In this document: positions 39,277 to 47,200 of the stretch, in pieces
How positions within the stretch are numbered: the stretch's first letter is position 1
How the letters are laid out: the number at the start of each line of letters is the position of its first letter
From: Terrisporobacter glycolicus ATCC 14880 = DSM 1288
GTDB lineage: Bacteria > Bacillota > Clostridia > Peptostreptococcales > Peptostreptococcaceae
DNA length: 64,000 nt
Assembly: GCF_036812735.1 (NCBI RefSeq)
Contig: NZ_CP117523.1
Span: 3,224,001 to 3,288,000, forward strand
Direction of reading: 5' to 3'
The notes under the pieces: generated by a model
What the model was told of the DNA's origin: nothing
Database searches by the model: none
What the model saw: the letters and a program-made list of their open reading frames with translations, nothing else
Translations under genes and position numbers: made by a program

Positions 39277-40308
39277 TTAAAATTTATTTGATTTATTATT
39301 TAATAATATATTCATATAATTTATTATAGAATATATTCTAGAATAATCCATTCTTGTTGGTCCTATAAAACTTATACGCCCAATCAAATCATTATCTACT
39401 TTATAGGTGGCTGTTACAACGCTACATTCTTGAGCTTGTTCACAATCATTATCACTACCAATAATAATTGTAGCATTATCTTTTAATATACCCTTTGACT
39501 TAACAATTTTTGCAATTGTTTCTTTTGTCCCTAACATATCTAAAAAGGACCTAGCCTTTAATACATCATTAAATTCTGGATAATTAAAAATATTAGTGGC
39601 TCCATTTAAAGTCATTGAAAGCTCTTCTTCAGTAGGATTTGTATTTAACAGATTAACTAATTGGTCTATTATAGATGAATATTCTCCAATTTCATATTTT
39701 ATATATGCTATTAATCTATCATCTATTTCTGTTATAGTTTTGCCAGAAAGCTTTCTAGTTAAGTTATCAGAAATCAAATTCAACTTAGCTTGATCTAAAT
39801 CAATTTTAGCACTTAAGCTGGATTTTTTTATATCGCCTTTTTCTGTAACTACTATTAATAAAATTTCACTTTCATGCATTCTGACCAATTGAATATGTTT
39901 AATTTCACTTAAAGTAGCCAAATGTTTTGTCATTGCAACTGTAGTATAATTAGTAAGTTGAGATAACATTTTTGATGTTTCATGTATTAGGTCTTGAATA
40001 TGATTCATATTACCATCTACACATCTTTCAATTATCTCTTTATCACTATCACTAAGTTCTATAGTGTTCATAAGAGAATTTACGTATAGCTTATAGCCCT
40101 TTTCTGTTGGAACTCTTCCTGCAGATGTATAAGGTTGAACTAAGTATCCTAGTTCTTCTAAGTCGGCCATTTCATTTCTAATAGTTGCTGCACTAACACC
40201 AAGGTTATATTTTTTTGATATTGTTCTAGACCCTACAGCTTCAGCTGTTTCTATATAATCTTTAACTATTGCTTTGAGGATATTCATTTTTCTTTCATTC
40301 AATTCCAT
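39277..40308 (-). CDS. hrcA: Heat-inducible transcription repressor HrcA
   Basis: Represses class I heat-shock genes by binding CIRCE. 343 residues: N-terminal winged helix (LKAIVKDYIETAEAVGSRTISKKYNLGVSAATIRNEMADLEELGYL) followed by GAF-like and C-terminal domains ending with GPTRMDYSRIYSIINYM. Start set at ATG 40308, 9 nt after AGGAGG; an in-frame TTG two codons earlier is too close to it. First gene of the operon and presumably autoregulated. Confidence 0.96.
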   Translation of the reverse strand: MELNERKMNILKAIVKDYIETAEAVGSRTISKKYNLGVSAATIRNEMADLEELGYLVQPYTSAGRVPTEKGYKLYVNSLMNTIELSDSDKEIIERCVDGNMNHIQDLIHETSKMLSQLTNYTTVAMTKHLATLSEIKHIQLVRMHESEILLIVVTEKGDIKKSSLSAKIDLDQAKLNLISDNLTRKLSGKTITEIDDRLIAYIKYEIGEYSSIIDQLVNLLNTNPTEEELSMTLNGATNIFNYPEFNDVLKARSFLDMLGTKETIAKIVKSKGILKDNATIIIGSDNDCEQAQECSVVTATYKVDNDLIGRISFIGPTRMDYSRIYSIINYMNILLNNKSNKF

Positions 40309-40329
40309 TTTCAAATACCTCCTTCGCTG

Positions 40330-40356
40330 TTAGCACTCACTAAATTTGAGTGCTAA
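40330..40356. promoter_or_regulatory. CIRCE operator (HrcA binding site)
   Basis: Perfect match to the consensus TTAGCACTC-N9-GAGTGCTAA, at 40330-40338 and 40348-40356 with a 9-bp spacer, lying between the promoter -10 and the hrcA start. Confidence 0.97.
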
Positions 40357-40369
40357 AAAGATTATATAT

Positions 40370-40400
40370 ATTATATACCACGTTAATTTTTCATTGTCAA
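40370..40400 (-). promoter_or_regulatory. Sigma-A promoter of hrcA-grpE-dnaK-dnaJ
   Basis: Minus strand TTGACA (40395-40400), then a TATATAAT region at 40370-40377; spacing is 17 bp to TATATA or 19 to TATAAT. CIRCE begins 13 bp downstream, overlapping the expected transcription start. Confidence 0.8.
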
Positions 40401-40423
40401 TAGGTTTTAAATAATTTGTTTTC

Positions 40424-41548
40424 TTATTTTATAAATTCAACAAAAACACTGTTAGATATTTCTCTACCTTTTTGAGTCAATATCATACCTTCATCGCTAA
40501 TTTTAATTAATTTCATTTTTTTCAACTTATTAATTTCTTTTTCATATACTTCTTCAAAATGAATATTATATTTTTTATAAAAATCTTTAAATTTTATGCC
40601 TTCATTCATTCTTAAACCTAAAAATATACTTTCCTCTATTTTATCTTTAATACTTAATTTTTCTTCCCACTCTATGGGTTTTTTACCAGCATTTATTGTA
40701 TTTTCATATTTATTTAGCTCACACAAATTATTATATCTTGTTTCATTTAAAAAACCCGATGCTGAGGCACCTAATCCAATGTAATTTTGACACTTCCAAT
40801 ATAAAATATTGTGCTTACATTCAAATCCTTTTTTTGAATAATTGGATATTTCATATTGATTATACCCATGTGATTTCAAATAATTTATCGTATATTCATA
40901 CATTTCAATATCTGTATCTTCATCTAACAACTTAAATTCTTTTCTTTCATACATTTTAAATAATTCTGTACCTTCTTCTAGAATTAAAGAATATGCAGAA
41001 ATATGAGTAGGATTCAATTTTACAATTTTTTCTAGGGATTCTATCCAATCCTTTTTGCTTTGATTCGGAAGAGCGTACATAAGATCAATATTTATATTTT
41101 CAAAGCCAACTTCTTTAGCTTGATAGTAATTTTCTTCAAATTCTTCATATGTATGTATTCTTCCTATATATTCTAAGTGGTTATTTTGCACTGCTTGTAA
41201 ACCAATACTTAATCTAGTTACACCACATTCTTTCATTGTTTTTAATTTATTTAAAGTTAGTGTACCAGGATTACATTCCATGGTTATTTCTGCATTATTT
41301 TTTATACTAAAATTATTTTTTACATTATCAAACAAAAACTTAATTTCACCTTGATTTAATATACTAGGTGTTCCTCCTCCAATAAATATTGTATCTATTT
41401 CTCTTACTTCTTCTTTATAAAATTTCATTTCTTTTTGTAAAGCACTTAAATATTTTCTTTTTTCATCCAAGTTTAATTTATATGAATTAAAATCACAATA
41501 TTTACACTTTGATATACAAAAAGGAATGTGTATGTATAAACCTAACAT
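40424..41548 (-). CDS. hemW: Radical SAM heme chaperone HemW
   Basis: HemN-like radical-SAM protein now regarded as a heme chaperone rather than coproporphyrinogen oxidase. 374 residues with the 4Fe-4S triad Cys11, Cys15, Cys18 (CISKCKYCDFNSY), FIGGGTPS, MECNPGT, and a C-terminal HemN-C winged domain. It lies just upstream of hrcA as in other clostridia, where lepA would normally come next; here the cap operon intervenes. Confidence 0.93.
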   Translation of the reverse strand: MLGLYIHIPFCISKCKYCDFNSYKLNLDEKRKYLSALQKEMKFYKEEVREIDTIFIGGGTPSILNQGEIKFLFDNVKNNFSIKNNAEITMECNPGTLTLNKLKTMKECGVTRLSIGLQAVQNNHLEYIGRIHTYEEFEENYYQAKEVGFENINIDLMYALPNQSKKDWIESLEKIVKLNPTHISAYSLILEEGTELFKMYERKEFKLLDEDTDIEMYEYTINYLKSHGYNQYEISNYSKKGFECKHNILYWKCQNYIGLGASASGFLNETRYNNLCELNKYENTINAGKKPIEWEEKLSIKDKIEESIFLGLRMNEGIKFKDFYKKYNIHFEEVYEKEINKLKKMKLIKISDEGMILTQKGREISNSVFVEFIK

Positions 41549-41636
41549 ATGTTTTCTCCTTATATAATTTTTCTAGCTACTATATTATTACCCACTCATA
41601 TCTTTGATTATTTTATATTTTGTTATTTGTGTGCAC

Positions 41637-41682
41637 AAAAATATCCTACATGACAGATTTTAAAGTCTATCATATAGGATAT
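41637..41682 (-). terminator. Terminator of the cap operon
   Basis: Minus-strand hairpin of about 18 bp with a few wobbles (arms 41641-41658 and 41665-41682, core TATCCTA / TAGGATA) followed by T4-5, 13 bp beyond the ggt/capD stop. Confidence 0.75.
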
Positions 41683-41694
41683 ATACATTTAAAT

Positions 41695-43320
41695 TTATTT
41701 ATTACTTATAGATACTTTTCCTGGTCTTCGTATATCAGAAGCTCCTATATATTTACCATTTTCTATTCCTGCAGCTTGAACAGCTCCGAAATATAAGTTA
41801 TCTGTAGATTTAATTACAGGATATTTAGTAGTACTAATATCTATGATAGATTCCCTGTTTTCATTATCTTCTGCTAATATTGTTCCTTTTGAATAGAAAG
41901 TAACTCTATTTTTATTTATTGATTCTTGTAAGTCTTTTTCAAAGTATAATTTGTCGACTAAAACAGGAACTAAAACTTTAACTATTCTATTTCCTCCAGG
42001 AGTCCCAATAGCTAATGTAAAGTTATCACCTTTCTTAACTATAGTAGGAGATGTAAATGTTCTAGGTTTTTTACCTGGTGCATATTTATTAATACCACCC
42101 TTACTAAAGTTACTCATTGTTCCATTTAGATAGAATCCGTCCACTAGCGTTTCTGAACCAAAGAAATGACCTAGTGTATTTGTAGATGAAACTACCATAC
42201 CATTCTTATCTACAATTGAAAAATGTGTAGTACTTTCAGATTCTTCATCATCTTGATATTTTACATTCCCCATATTAATCAGCGATTTTATATTACTTTC
42301 TGAAGTCATTGTTTTATAGTCAATGTTTACAAAATCAGGGTCACCAATTTTTTTCACTCTTTCATATGTTGATAAGTCAGTGGCTGTATTAAGAGTATCT
42401 AAATAATCATTAGCATCCTTTAAATCTAAATCTTTATCTTTAGCAAGTTGTTCAATTATTTCCATAGTTTGAATTAATGTTGCCCCAGAGAAAGGTGCTG
42501 GTGCAGAAACTACATGGTATCCATTAAACTCTCCAGAAACAGGTTCTACAACATCTACTTTATAACTTTTCATATCATCAACAGTTAAGGCTGATTTTTT
42601 AGATACATTAGTAGCTATAACATCTTCATAAAAACCTTTAGCACCATTTGACTTAATGTATTCTAATGTTTCTGCTAAGTCTTTTTGAACTAAGTTCTCA
42701 CCTTTTTTTATTAACTGTCCATTATTTACATATGCACTATTATTCATAAGTGTTGCTGAATATACATTTATAACTTTCTCTAACTCTTCATCAACTTTAA
42801 AACCATTTTTTGCTAAATCTATTGATGGCTGAATTAAGTCTTTAAATTCCATACTTCCATAATCTTGAGATACCTTTTCCATACCAGCCACAAATCCTGG
42901 TACTCCAATATTGCTTTTTTTAGTACTCTGAGATAAAGGTGCTACATCTTTATAATCATAGAATTTATATTCATCAGAAGATGGATTGTATATAAGCATA
43001 CCTCCACCTCCACCAATTCCAGATCCATATGGTTCTACAACTCCTAAAGCATAAGCAACTGCAACCGCAGCGTCTACTGCATTACCACCTTTGGCAAGAA
43101 TTTCTTCTCCTACTTGTGTAGCCAATTCATTAGATGTACTTATACTATAAGAATATTTAGAGTTAATTTTAGATAAACTATTATTGTTTAATAAATTCTT
43201 TTTAATATAGAAACCACCAACTATAGATATTATTAATATAAATACAGCTAATATTTTCAAACTTTTTATTCTTTTCTTTTTAGTTTTCATTTTTTTATTT
43301 TTACTATACTTCTTACTCAT
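41695..43320 (-). CDS. Membrane-anchored gamma-glutamyltransferase, probable CapD
   Basis: Ntn-hydrolase of the gamma-glutamyltranspeptidase family. 541 residues: a Lys-rich N-terminus and one membrane segment (about residues 24-42, ILAVFILIISIVGGFYI), then the GGT fold with GGNAVDAAVAVAYALGVVEPYGSGIGGGG. Autoprocessing should occur before Thr364 in STTHFS, giving a 178-residue small subunit. In B. anthracis the fourth cap gene, capD, encodes such an enzyme that cleaves poly-gamma-glutamate and attaches it to peptidoglycan; the identical position after capB-capC-capA suggests the same role. A generic GGT acting on glutathione cannot be excluded from sequence alone. Confidence 0.85.
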   Translation of the reverse strand: MSKKYSKNKKMKTKKKRIKSLKILAVFILIISIVGGFYIKKNLLNNNSLSKINSKYSYSISTSNELATQVGEEILAKGGNAVDAAVAVAYALGVVEPYGSGIGGGGGMLIYNPSSDEYKFYDYKDVAPLSQSTKKSNIGVPGFVAGMEKVSQDYGSMEFKDLIQPSIDLAKNGFKVDEELEKVINVYSATLMNNSAYVNNGQLIKKGENLVQKDLAETLEYIKSNGAKGFYEDVIATNVSKKSALTVDDMKSYKVDVVEPVSGEFNGYHVVSAPAPFSGATLIQTMEIIEQLAKDKDLDLKDANDYLDTLNTATDLSTYERVKKIGDPDFVNIDYKTMTSESNIKSLINMGNVKYQDDEESESTTHFSIVDKNGMVVSSTNTLGHFFGSETLVDGFYLNGTMSNFSKGGINKYAPGKKPRTFTSPTIVKKGDNFTLAIGTPGGNRIVKVLVPVLVDKLYFEKDLQESINKNRVTFYSKGTILAEDNENRESIIDISTTKYPVIKSTDNLYFGAVQAAGIENGKYIGASDIRRPGKVSISNK

Positions 43321-43442
43321 ACATAACTTCCTTTTTCATATGATTTTTTCCCCGTTAACTTAAATTTACTTATAATTGATATTATTAATATCTGTAATAT
43401 ATTTATGTTTAAATGGTATATATATAGTAGTTCTTATTGAGC

Positions 43443-44702
43443 TTATTGTAAAGTATTTTGTTGCGTTTGTTCTAAACTATTTGGTTGTGTTTGTTGCAAA
43501 TTATTTGGTTGTGTTTGTTGCAAAGTACCATCTTGTGTTTGTTCAACATTTTCCTTTTTAGTAATATCTGTTTTAATAATATTTTTCAATGTTAATGTGT
43601 CTCCTGTCACTTCAAACTTAGATTTATCCAAGTCCTTAGCTAGAGTTGCAAATATTCTTTTTTGATAAAACTTATTCGTAGTTGGCACAGGATACCCATT
43701 TACTATCCTTACTGGAACTACTTCAAAAGTACCCTCACCTTTTTCATTAATATAGTAGTTTAGTACCATACTATCTTTTGTTCTAGTCCAACCTTGATCA
43801 AAGACAAAGTTACCCATACTATAGAATATAATTCCGTCCTTATATGTTTGTATAGGTTGTAATACGTGAGGATGTGATCCTATAATTACATCTGCTCCAG
43901 CGTCAATTAAAGACTTAGCAATTTTCTCTTGTTCTTCACTCTGACCGACACCATACTCAACACCCCAGTGTAGATTAACTACAACTAAATCAGCTTTTTG
44001 AGATGCTTCATACACTAGTTTATTATAACCAGGGTACATAGTCGATAATATACCTGCTTCTGTTCTACTCGCACTGAAGTCTTTTGGTACTATATCACTT
44101 ATACCTAAAGTTGCAACTTTTATACCATTAACTTCTTGAATATCATAAGTCGCAGCATCATCTCTATTCTTTCCAGCACCAACATATTTTAATCCTGCAG
44201 ATTTAACAGCATCGATAGTACTTATTACTCCATCTCTACCAAAATCACCTAAGTGATTATTAGCTAAGTTAGCCATTGTGAATCCACTATTTTTTAAAAG
44301 TTTTGAAACTTTTGTTTCTGCATATAAATGAATTTCTTTGTCACTTTTTTTGAAATCATCCGGATTATCAAGTAAAGCACTTTCTACATTTCCTGAAACA
44401 TATTGTGAATCTTCCCATAAATATGATACATCTTTAAACACACTTTCATAATTATCTAACTCACTTTTAATCTTAACTGATCTTCCTAGCATCATATCTC
44501 CAACAAAAGTAAGTTGAGCTAACTTATTATCTGAATAATTAAGTTTAAGTTTTTCATTATTACTATTTGCATATACAAAAGTTGATCCAAAAACTATACT
44601 TGCAAGTAAAAATATTATTACTAATGTTTTTTTGCTTGTAATTTTAGGTTGATTTTTAATTTTTATCTGTAATCGATCTTTAAATGTTAATTTATTTTTC
44701 AT
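43443..44702 (-). CDS. capA: Poly-gamma-glutamate synthesis protein CapA/PgsA
   Basis: CapA family, metallophosphatase-like fold, needed with CapB and CapC for synthesis or export of poly-gamma-glutamate. 419 residues: N-terminal membrane anchor (about residues 27-46, LVIIFLLASIVFGSTFVYA), then FVGDMMLGRSVK, NLANNHLGDFG, NLHWGVEY and GSHPHVLQP, the family landmarks. The last about 35 residues are four 8-residue Gln/Asn/Thr repeats, absent from the Bacillus proteins I recall. Starts 10 bp after the capC stop with AAGGAGAAG. Confidence 0.93.
   Translation of the reverse strand: MKNKLTFKDRLQIKIKNQPKITSKKTLVIIFLLASIVFGSTFVYANSNNEKLKLNYSDNKLAQLTFVGDMMLGRSVKIKSELDNYESVFKDVSYLWEDSQYVSGNVESALLDNPDDFKKSDKEIHLYAETKVSKLLKNSGFTMANLANNHLGDFGRDGVISTIDAVKSAGLKYVGAGKNRDDAATYDIQEVNGIKVATLGISDIVPKDFSASRTEAGILSTMYPGYNKLVYEASQKADLVVVNLHWGVEYGVGQSEEQEKIAKSLIDAGADVIIGSHPHVLQPIQTYKDGIIFYSMGNFVFDQGWTRTKDSMVLNYYINEKGEGTFEVVPVRIVNGYPVPTTNKFYQKRIFATLAKDLDKSKFEVTGDTLTLKNIIKTDITKKENVEQTQDGTLQQTQPNNLQQTQPNSLEQTQQNTLQ
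43452..43547. repeat. Four 24-bp tandem repeats in the 3' end of capA
   Basis: Four consecutive 24-bp units encoding VEQTQDGT, LQQTQPNN, LQQTQPNS and LEQTQQNT; the middle two differ at only one or two bases. In-frame copy-number change would alter only the Gln-rich tail. Confidence 0.85.
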
Positions 44703-44712
44703 AAACTTCTCC

Positions 44713-45162
44713 TTACACTAAATATAAAATTTGCATTAATGCAAATACAAATCCAGTCATTAAAAGTGTAGATATTACTGTAAGTTTTATTCCCTGTTTA
44801 GAGTAAGAGTTTGCCAATAATGCCGGTACTATTACTCCTATCCCTCTAAATTCAAAAGTAGGGAATGGTGTTAATGGATATGCGAATTCAAATACTAACT
44901 TTAACACTATTGCTATAATTAATGTAGCTGTAAATTTTCTTTTCCCATATAGGATTACGAACTTAGGTAATACAAAGTTAACAAGCCAATATGTTATAAA
45001 CGAAACTAAAAATATTAATGCTAATGTTATAGGTGAATCAAATACTAAAGCCAAATAACTGGCTGCTATTAACCCCCCTGGCGTAATTCCTGTCTTTTCA
45101 GTGAATAGCAAAGTACTTGCTACTCCTATTATTAATGCCATATAAAAATCTGTAATAAACAT
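44713..45162 (-). CDS. capC: Poly-gamma-glutamate synthesis membrane protein CapC/PgsC
   Basis: Small multi-spanning membrane subunit of the CapBC synthase. 149 residues with about four to five hydrophobic helices and the CapC pattern GxTPGGLIAASYLALV, FVLPKFVILYGKRKF and FEFRGIGVIVPALLAN. It sits between capB (17 bp) and capA (10 bp). Confidence 0.93.
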   Translation of the reverse strand: MFITDFYMALIIGVASTLLFTEKTGITPGGLIAASYLALVFDSPITLALIFLVSFITYWLVNFVLPKFVILYGKRKFTATLIIAIVLKLVFEFAYPLTPFPTFEFRGIGVIVPALLANSYSKQGIKLTVISTLLMTGFVFALMQILYLV

Positions 45163-45179
45163 CTGTGTCTTGTCTCCTC

Positions 45180-46454
45180 CTAAAAATTACTACTTCTATA
45201 TTTCTTTATATACGCTCTGATACTTATATTGTTATTTACTTCCTCATGCTCATCTGTATGAATGTATATATTACACATCTTTTGTAATAATATTTCAGCT
45301 TGTCCATGTATATTTCCGATACCATAAATAACCCTATTATGCATCATGCCATGTAATTCATCAATTACTTCATCGACTTCATAATCTGATAAATCTATAT
45401 ATTCTTTTATATTACTTAGCCTTCCGTCATCAATCGCATTTTGTATGCACTCTATTCCTTCTCCTATACCTATTAAAGTGGTATTTTTTAAATAAGGAAA
45501 ACAGTCATCAACAAACTGATTAGTTCTATCTATTCTATCTTCTCTTCCATTAAAAAGAACTATTGGATTTTCTGTATTAGGTATAGTGTCCTTTATTCTA
45601 TCCCATATTGCAAGTGTTGATTCTGGTTCATTAGCTGCAAAACCATTTACAAAATTACTAATATGATTCCCACTTTCTATAGGGCTAATAGTAGCTGCTC
45701 CTGGGTCTGGATTTGCATTTAACATCCCTTCAAAGGCTGTTTCTGCATCTATATCTAGTATCTCTGCCACAGCTAATGCTAAAGATATATTATCTTCAAA
45801 TATTGTATATTTAAATTGTTTAACAAGTCCTTCTGGTATTTTTGAATTATCTGCAACAACAAGTTTTGTTTTTCTTTGTTTACAAACTTCTTCAAAATAT
45901 TTTACATAAGGTCCATTGTCAACTACTAAATAACCATTGTATGGTATAGTTGAAGAAAATGCTAATGCTATTTCATCTGTTGTTGGTCCCATAACATCTA
46001 AATGATCTTCTAAAACATTAACTATAACTGTAATATTTGATTTGAAAATATCATTTTGGTACACTGATTGATATTCAGGTCTTACTGCCATACATTCACA
46101 TACCAAAGCTTCTGCACCAACTTCTCTCGCTTTATCTATAACTTGAATTTGTTCTTTAATATTCGCTCCTAAAAGATTACGTTTAATAACGTCTTCATCC
46201 TTTTTGTTCCAATATATCATTCTTGGAGAAGTCCCTGTAGTTTTACCCACAACTTTATAATCTGCATTACTCAAAACACCTGTTATTAATCTAGTAGCAG
46301 TCGACTTCCCACGTATACCATTTACATTAATTCTAAGGGGTATTTCCTTTAAATTTTCTTCATTTTTTTTCTTTTCCTTAATTCCTAAGTAAAGTAATAT
46401 TGCCATATAAGCTACAATCACTAACAATTGCACTAATGTTATCTTATCAAACAT
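45180..46454 (-). CDS. capB: Poly-gamma-glutamate synthase CapB/PgsB
   Basis: Mur-ligase-like ATP-dependent amide ligase that polymerises glutamate through its gamma-carboxyl. 424 residues: N-terminal membrane helix, then NGIRGKSTATRLI with P-loop at about residues 46-52, GKTTGTSPRMIYW, CECMAVRPEYQ, NVLEDHLDVMGPT, FVNGFAANEPEST and MHNRVIYGIGNIHG, matching B. anthracis CapB along its length. GGAGG sits 5 nt before the ATG at 46454; an ATG four codons upstream would contain it. First gene of the operon, after an unusually long leader. Confidence 0.95.
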   Translation of the reverse strand: MFDKITLVQLLVIVAYMAILLYLGIKEKKKNEENLKEIPLRINVNGIRGKSTATRLITGVLSNADYKVVGKTTGTSPRMIYWNKKDEDVIKRNLLGANIKEQIQVIDKAREVGAEALVCECMAVRPEYQSVYQNDIFKSNITVIVNVLEDHLDVMGPTTDEIALAFSSTIPYNGYLVVDNGPYVKYFEEVCKQRKTKLVVADNSKIPEGLVKQFKYTIFEDNISLALAVAEILDIDAETAFEGMLNANPDPGAATISPIESGNHISNFVNGFAANEPESTLAIWDRIKDTIPNTENPIVLFNGREDRIDRTNQFVDDCFPYLKNTTLIGIGEGIECIQNAIDDGRLSNIKEYIDLSDYEVDEVIDELHGMMHNRVIYGIGNIHGQAEILLQKMCNIYIHTDEHEEVNNNISIRAYIKKYRSSNF

Positions 46455-46825
46455 ACTCTCCTCCATAACTACTGTAACTTTGATTTTTTATCATATTTTT
46501 GAAATATCTTTATTAGCCCCATAAAAACAACTCAGTAGTTCCACTATTACCTTCTAAGTTCCTCAACAGCTTAATATTGCCTAGTCTTCACATTACTATA
46601 GTACACTCTAGCAAATAAATTTAACATTTTTAAATTTTATATTCTTTCTTTTTATAAAAGTAGGAAAAATACCTTCCTTTCTTTTATATTGGGCGACTCA
46701 TCTCCTCTTCTCGTTTTTAAATAATAAAATTACAATATTTTATTATTTAGCTCATCTAGTAAGCTTTCATTCTCAACTCACAATTTAACGAATCTTCATT
46801 TTTAAATATACATCTATTATCTATC
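46455..46825 (-). other. Long 5' leader of the cap operon
   Basis: About 370 nt between the only good minus-strand promoter and capB. It contains no ORF with a plausible start, but two hairpins: 46653-46688 (arms TATAAAAG / CTTTTATA with inner AGGAA / TTCCT) and 46523-46560 (arms AACTTAG / CTGAGTT and inner TAGT / ACTA) followed by T5, which resembles a transcription attenuator 70 nt before capB. I recognise no known riboswitch or complete T-box. Confidence 0.45.
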
Positions 46826-46831
46826 TCCACT

Positions 46832-46861
46832 ATATTACTATATATGATTCTTTTAGGTCAA
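46832..46861 (-). promoter_or_regulatory. Candidate sigma-A promoter for the cap operon
   Basis: Minus strand TTGACC (46856-46861), 18-bp spacer, TAATAT (46832-46837). No closer promoter of similar quality was seen between it and capB. Confidence 0.5.
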
Positions 46862-46996
46862 TAGAACATTTTTTCCACAATATGTTACAATATTTTACAA
46901 TAAAACGCAAAAAAAATTAAGATGTATCATTAAAAATTTTGCTAAAATCATTAGTATATTATGAAAGTTTTCATTTTTATACTACATTTAAAGCAA

Positions 46997-47046
46997 TAAT
47001 TTATTATATAATGTTTACTATCAAGTACCCATTATATAATAAATTA
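46997..47046. repeat. Perfect 16-bp inverted repeat between lepA and the cap leader
   Basis: Arms TAATTTATTATATAAT (46997-47012) and ATTATATAATAAATTA (47031-47046) around an 18-bp spacer. All A/T, with no T-run, in the otherwise featureless stretch 46862-47200 downstream of lepA. A weaker hairpin with arms AACCTT / AAGGTT lies at 47161-47173. These may end lepA transcription or act as a binding site. Confidence 0.65.
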
Positions 47047-47200
47047 CTTCATAACACAAAGAATATCTTCAATATGTTATAATTTTCTTAAATTACAACT
47101 TACTCTCAATAAATTACATATCTTATATTAAAAATAGTAATACTTTCTAAATTTAATGCAACCTTTATAAGGTTACTTTATTGTTAAATAATTTTCTCTA

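Noticed and set aside
46523-46560. Possible T-box in the cap leader (TAGTGGAACTACTG resembles the T-box core)
   Set aside because: No stem I elements (AG bulge, GNTG loop, specifier loop) are recognisable upstream, and the core deviates at several positions; a plain attenuator-like hairpin explains it better.
46540-46600. Weak resemblance of the cap leader (TTAAGCTGTTGAGG...GGTAATAG) to the 3' half of 5S rRNA
   Set aside because: Only scattered matches, the universal 5S helices cannot be drawn, and no rRNA is nearby.
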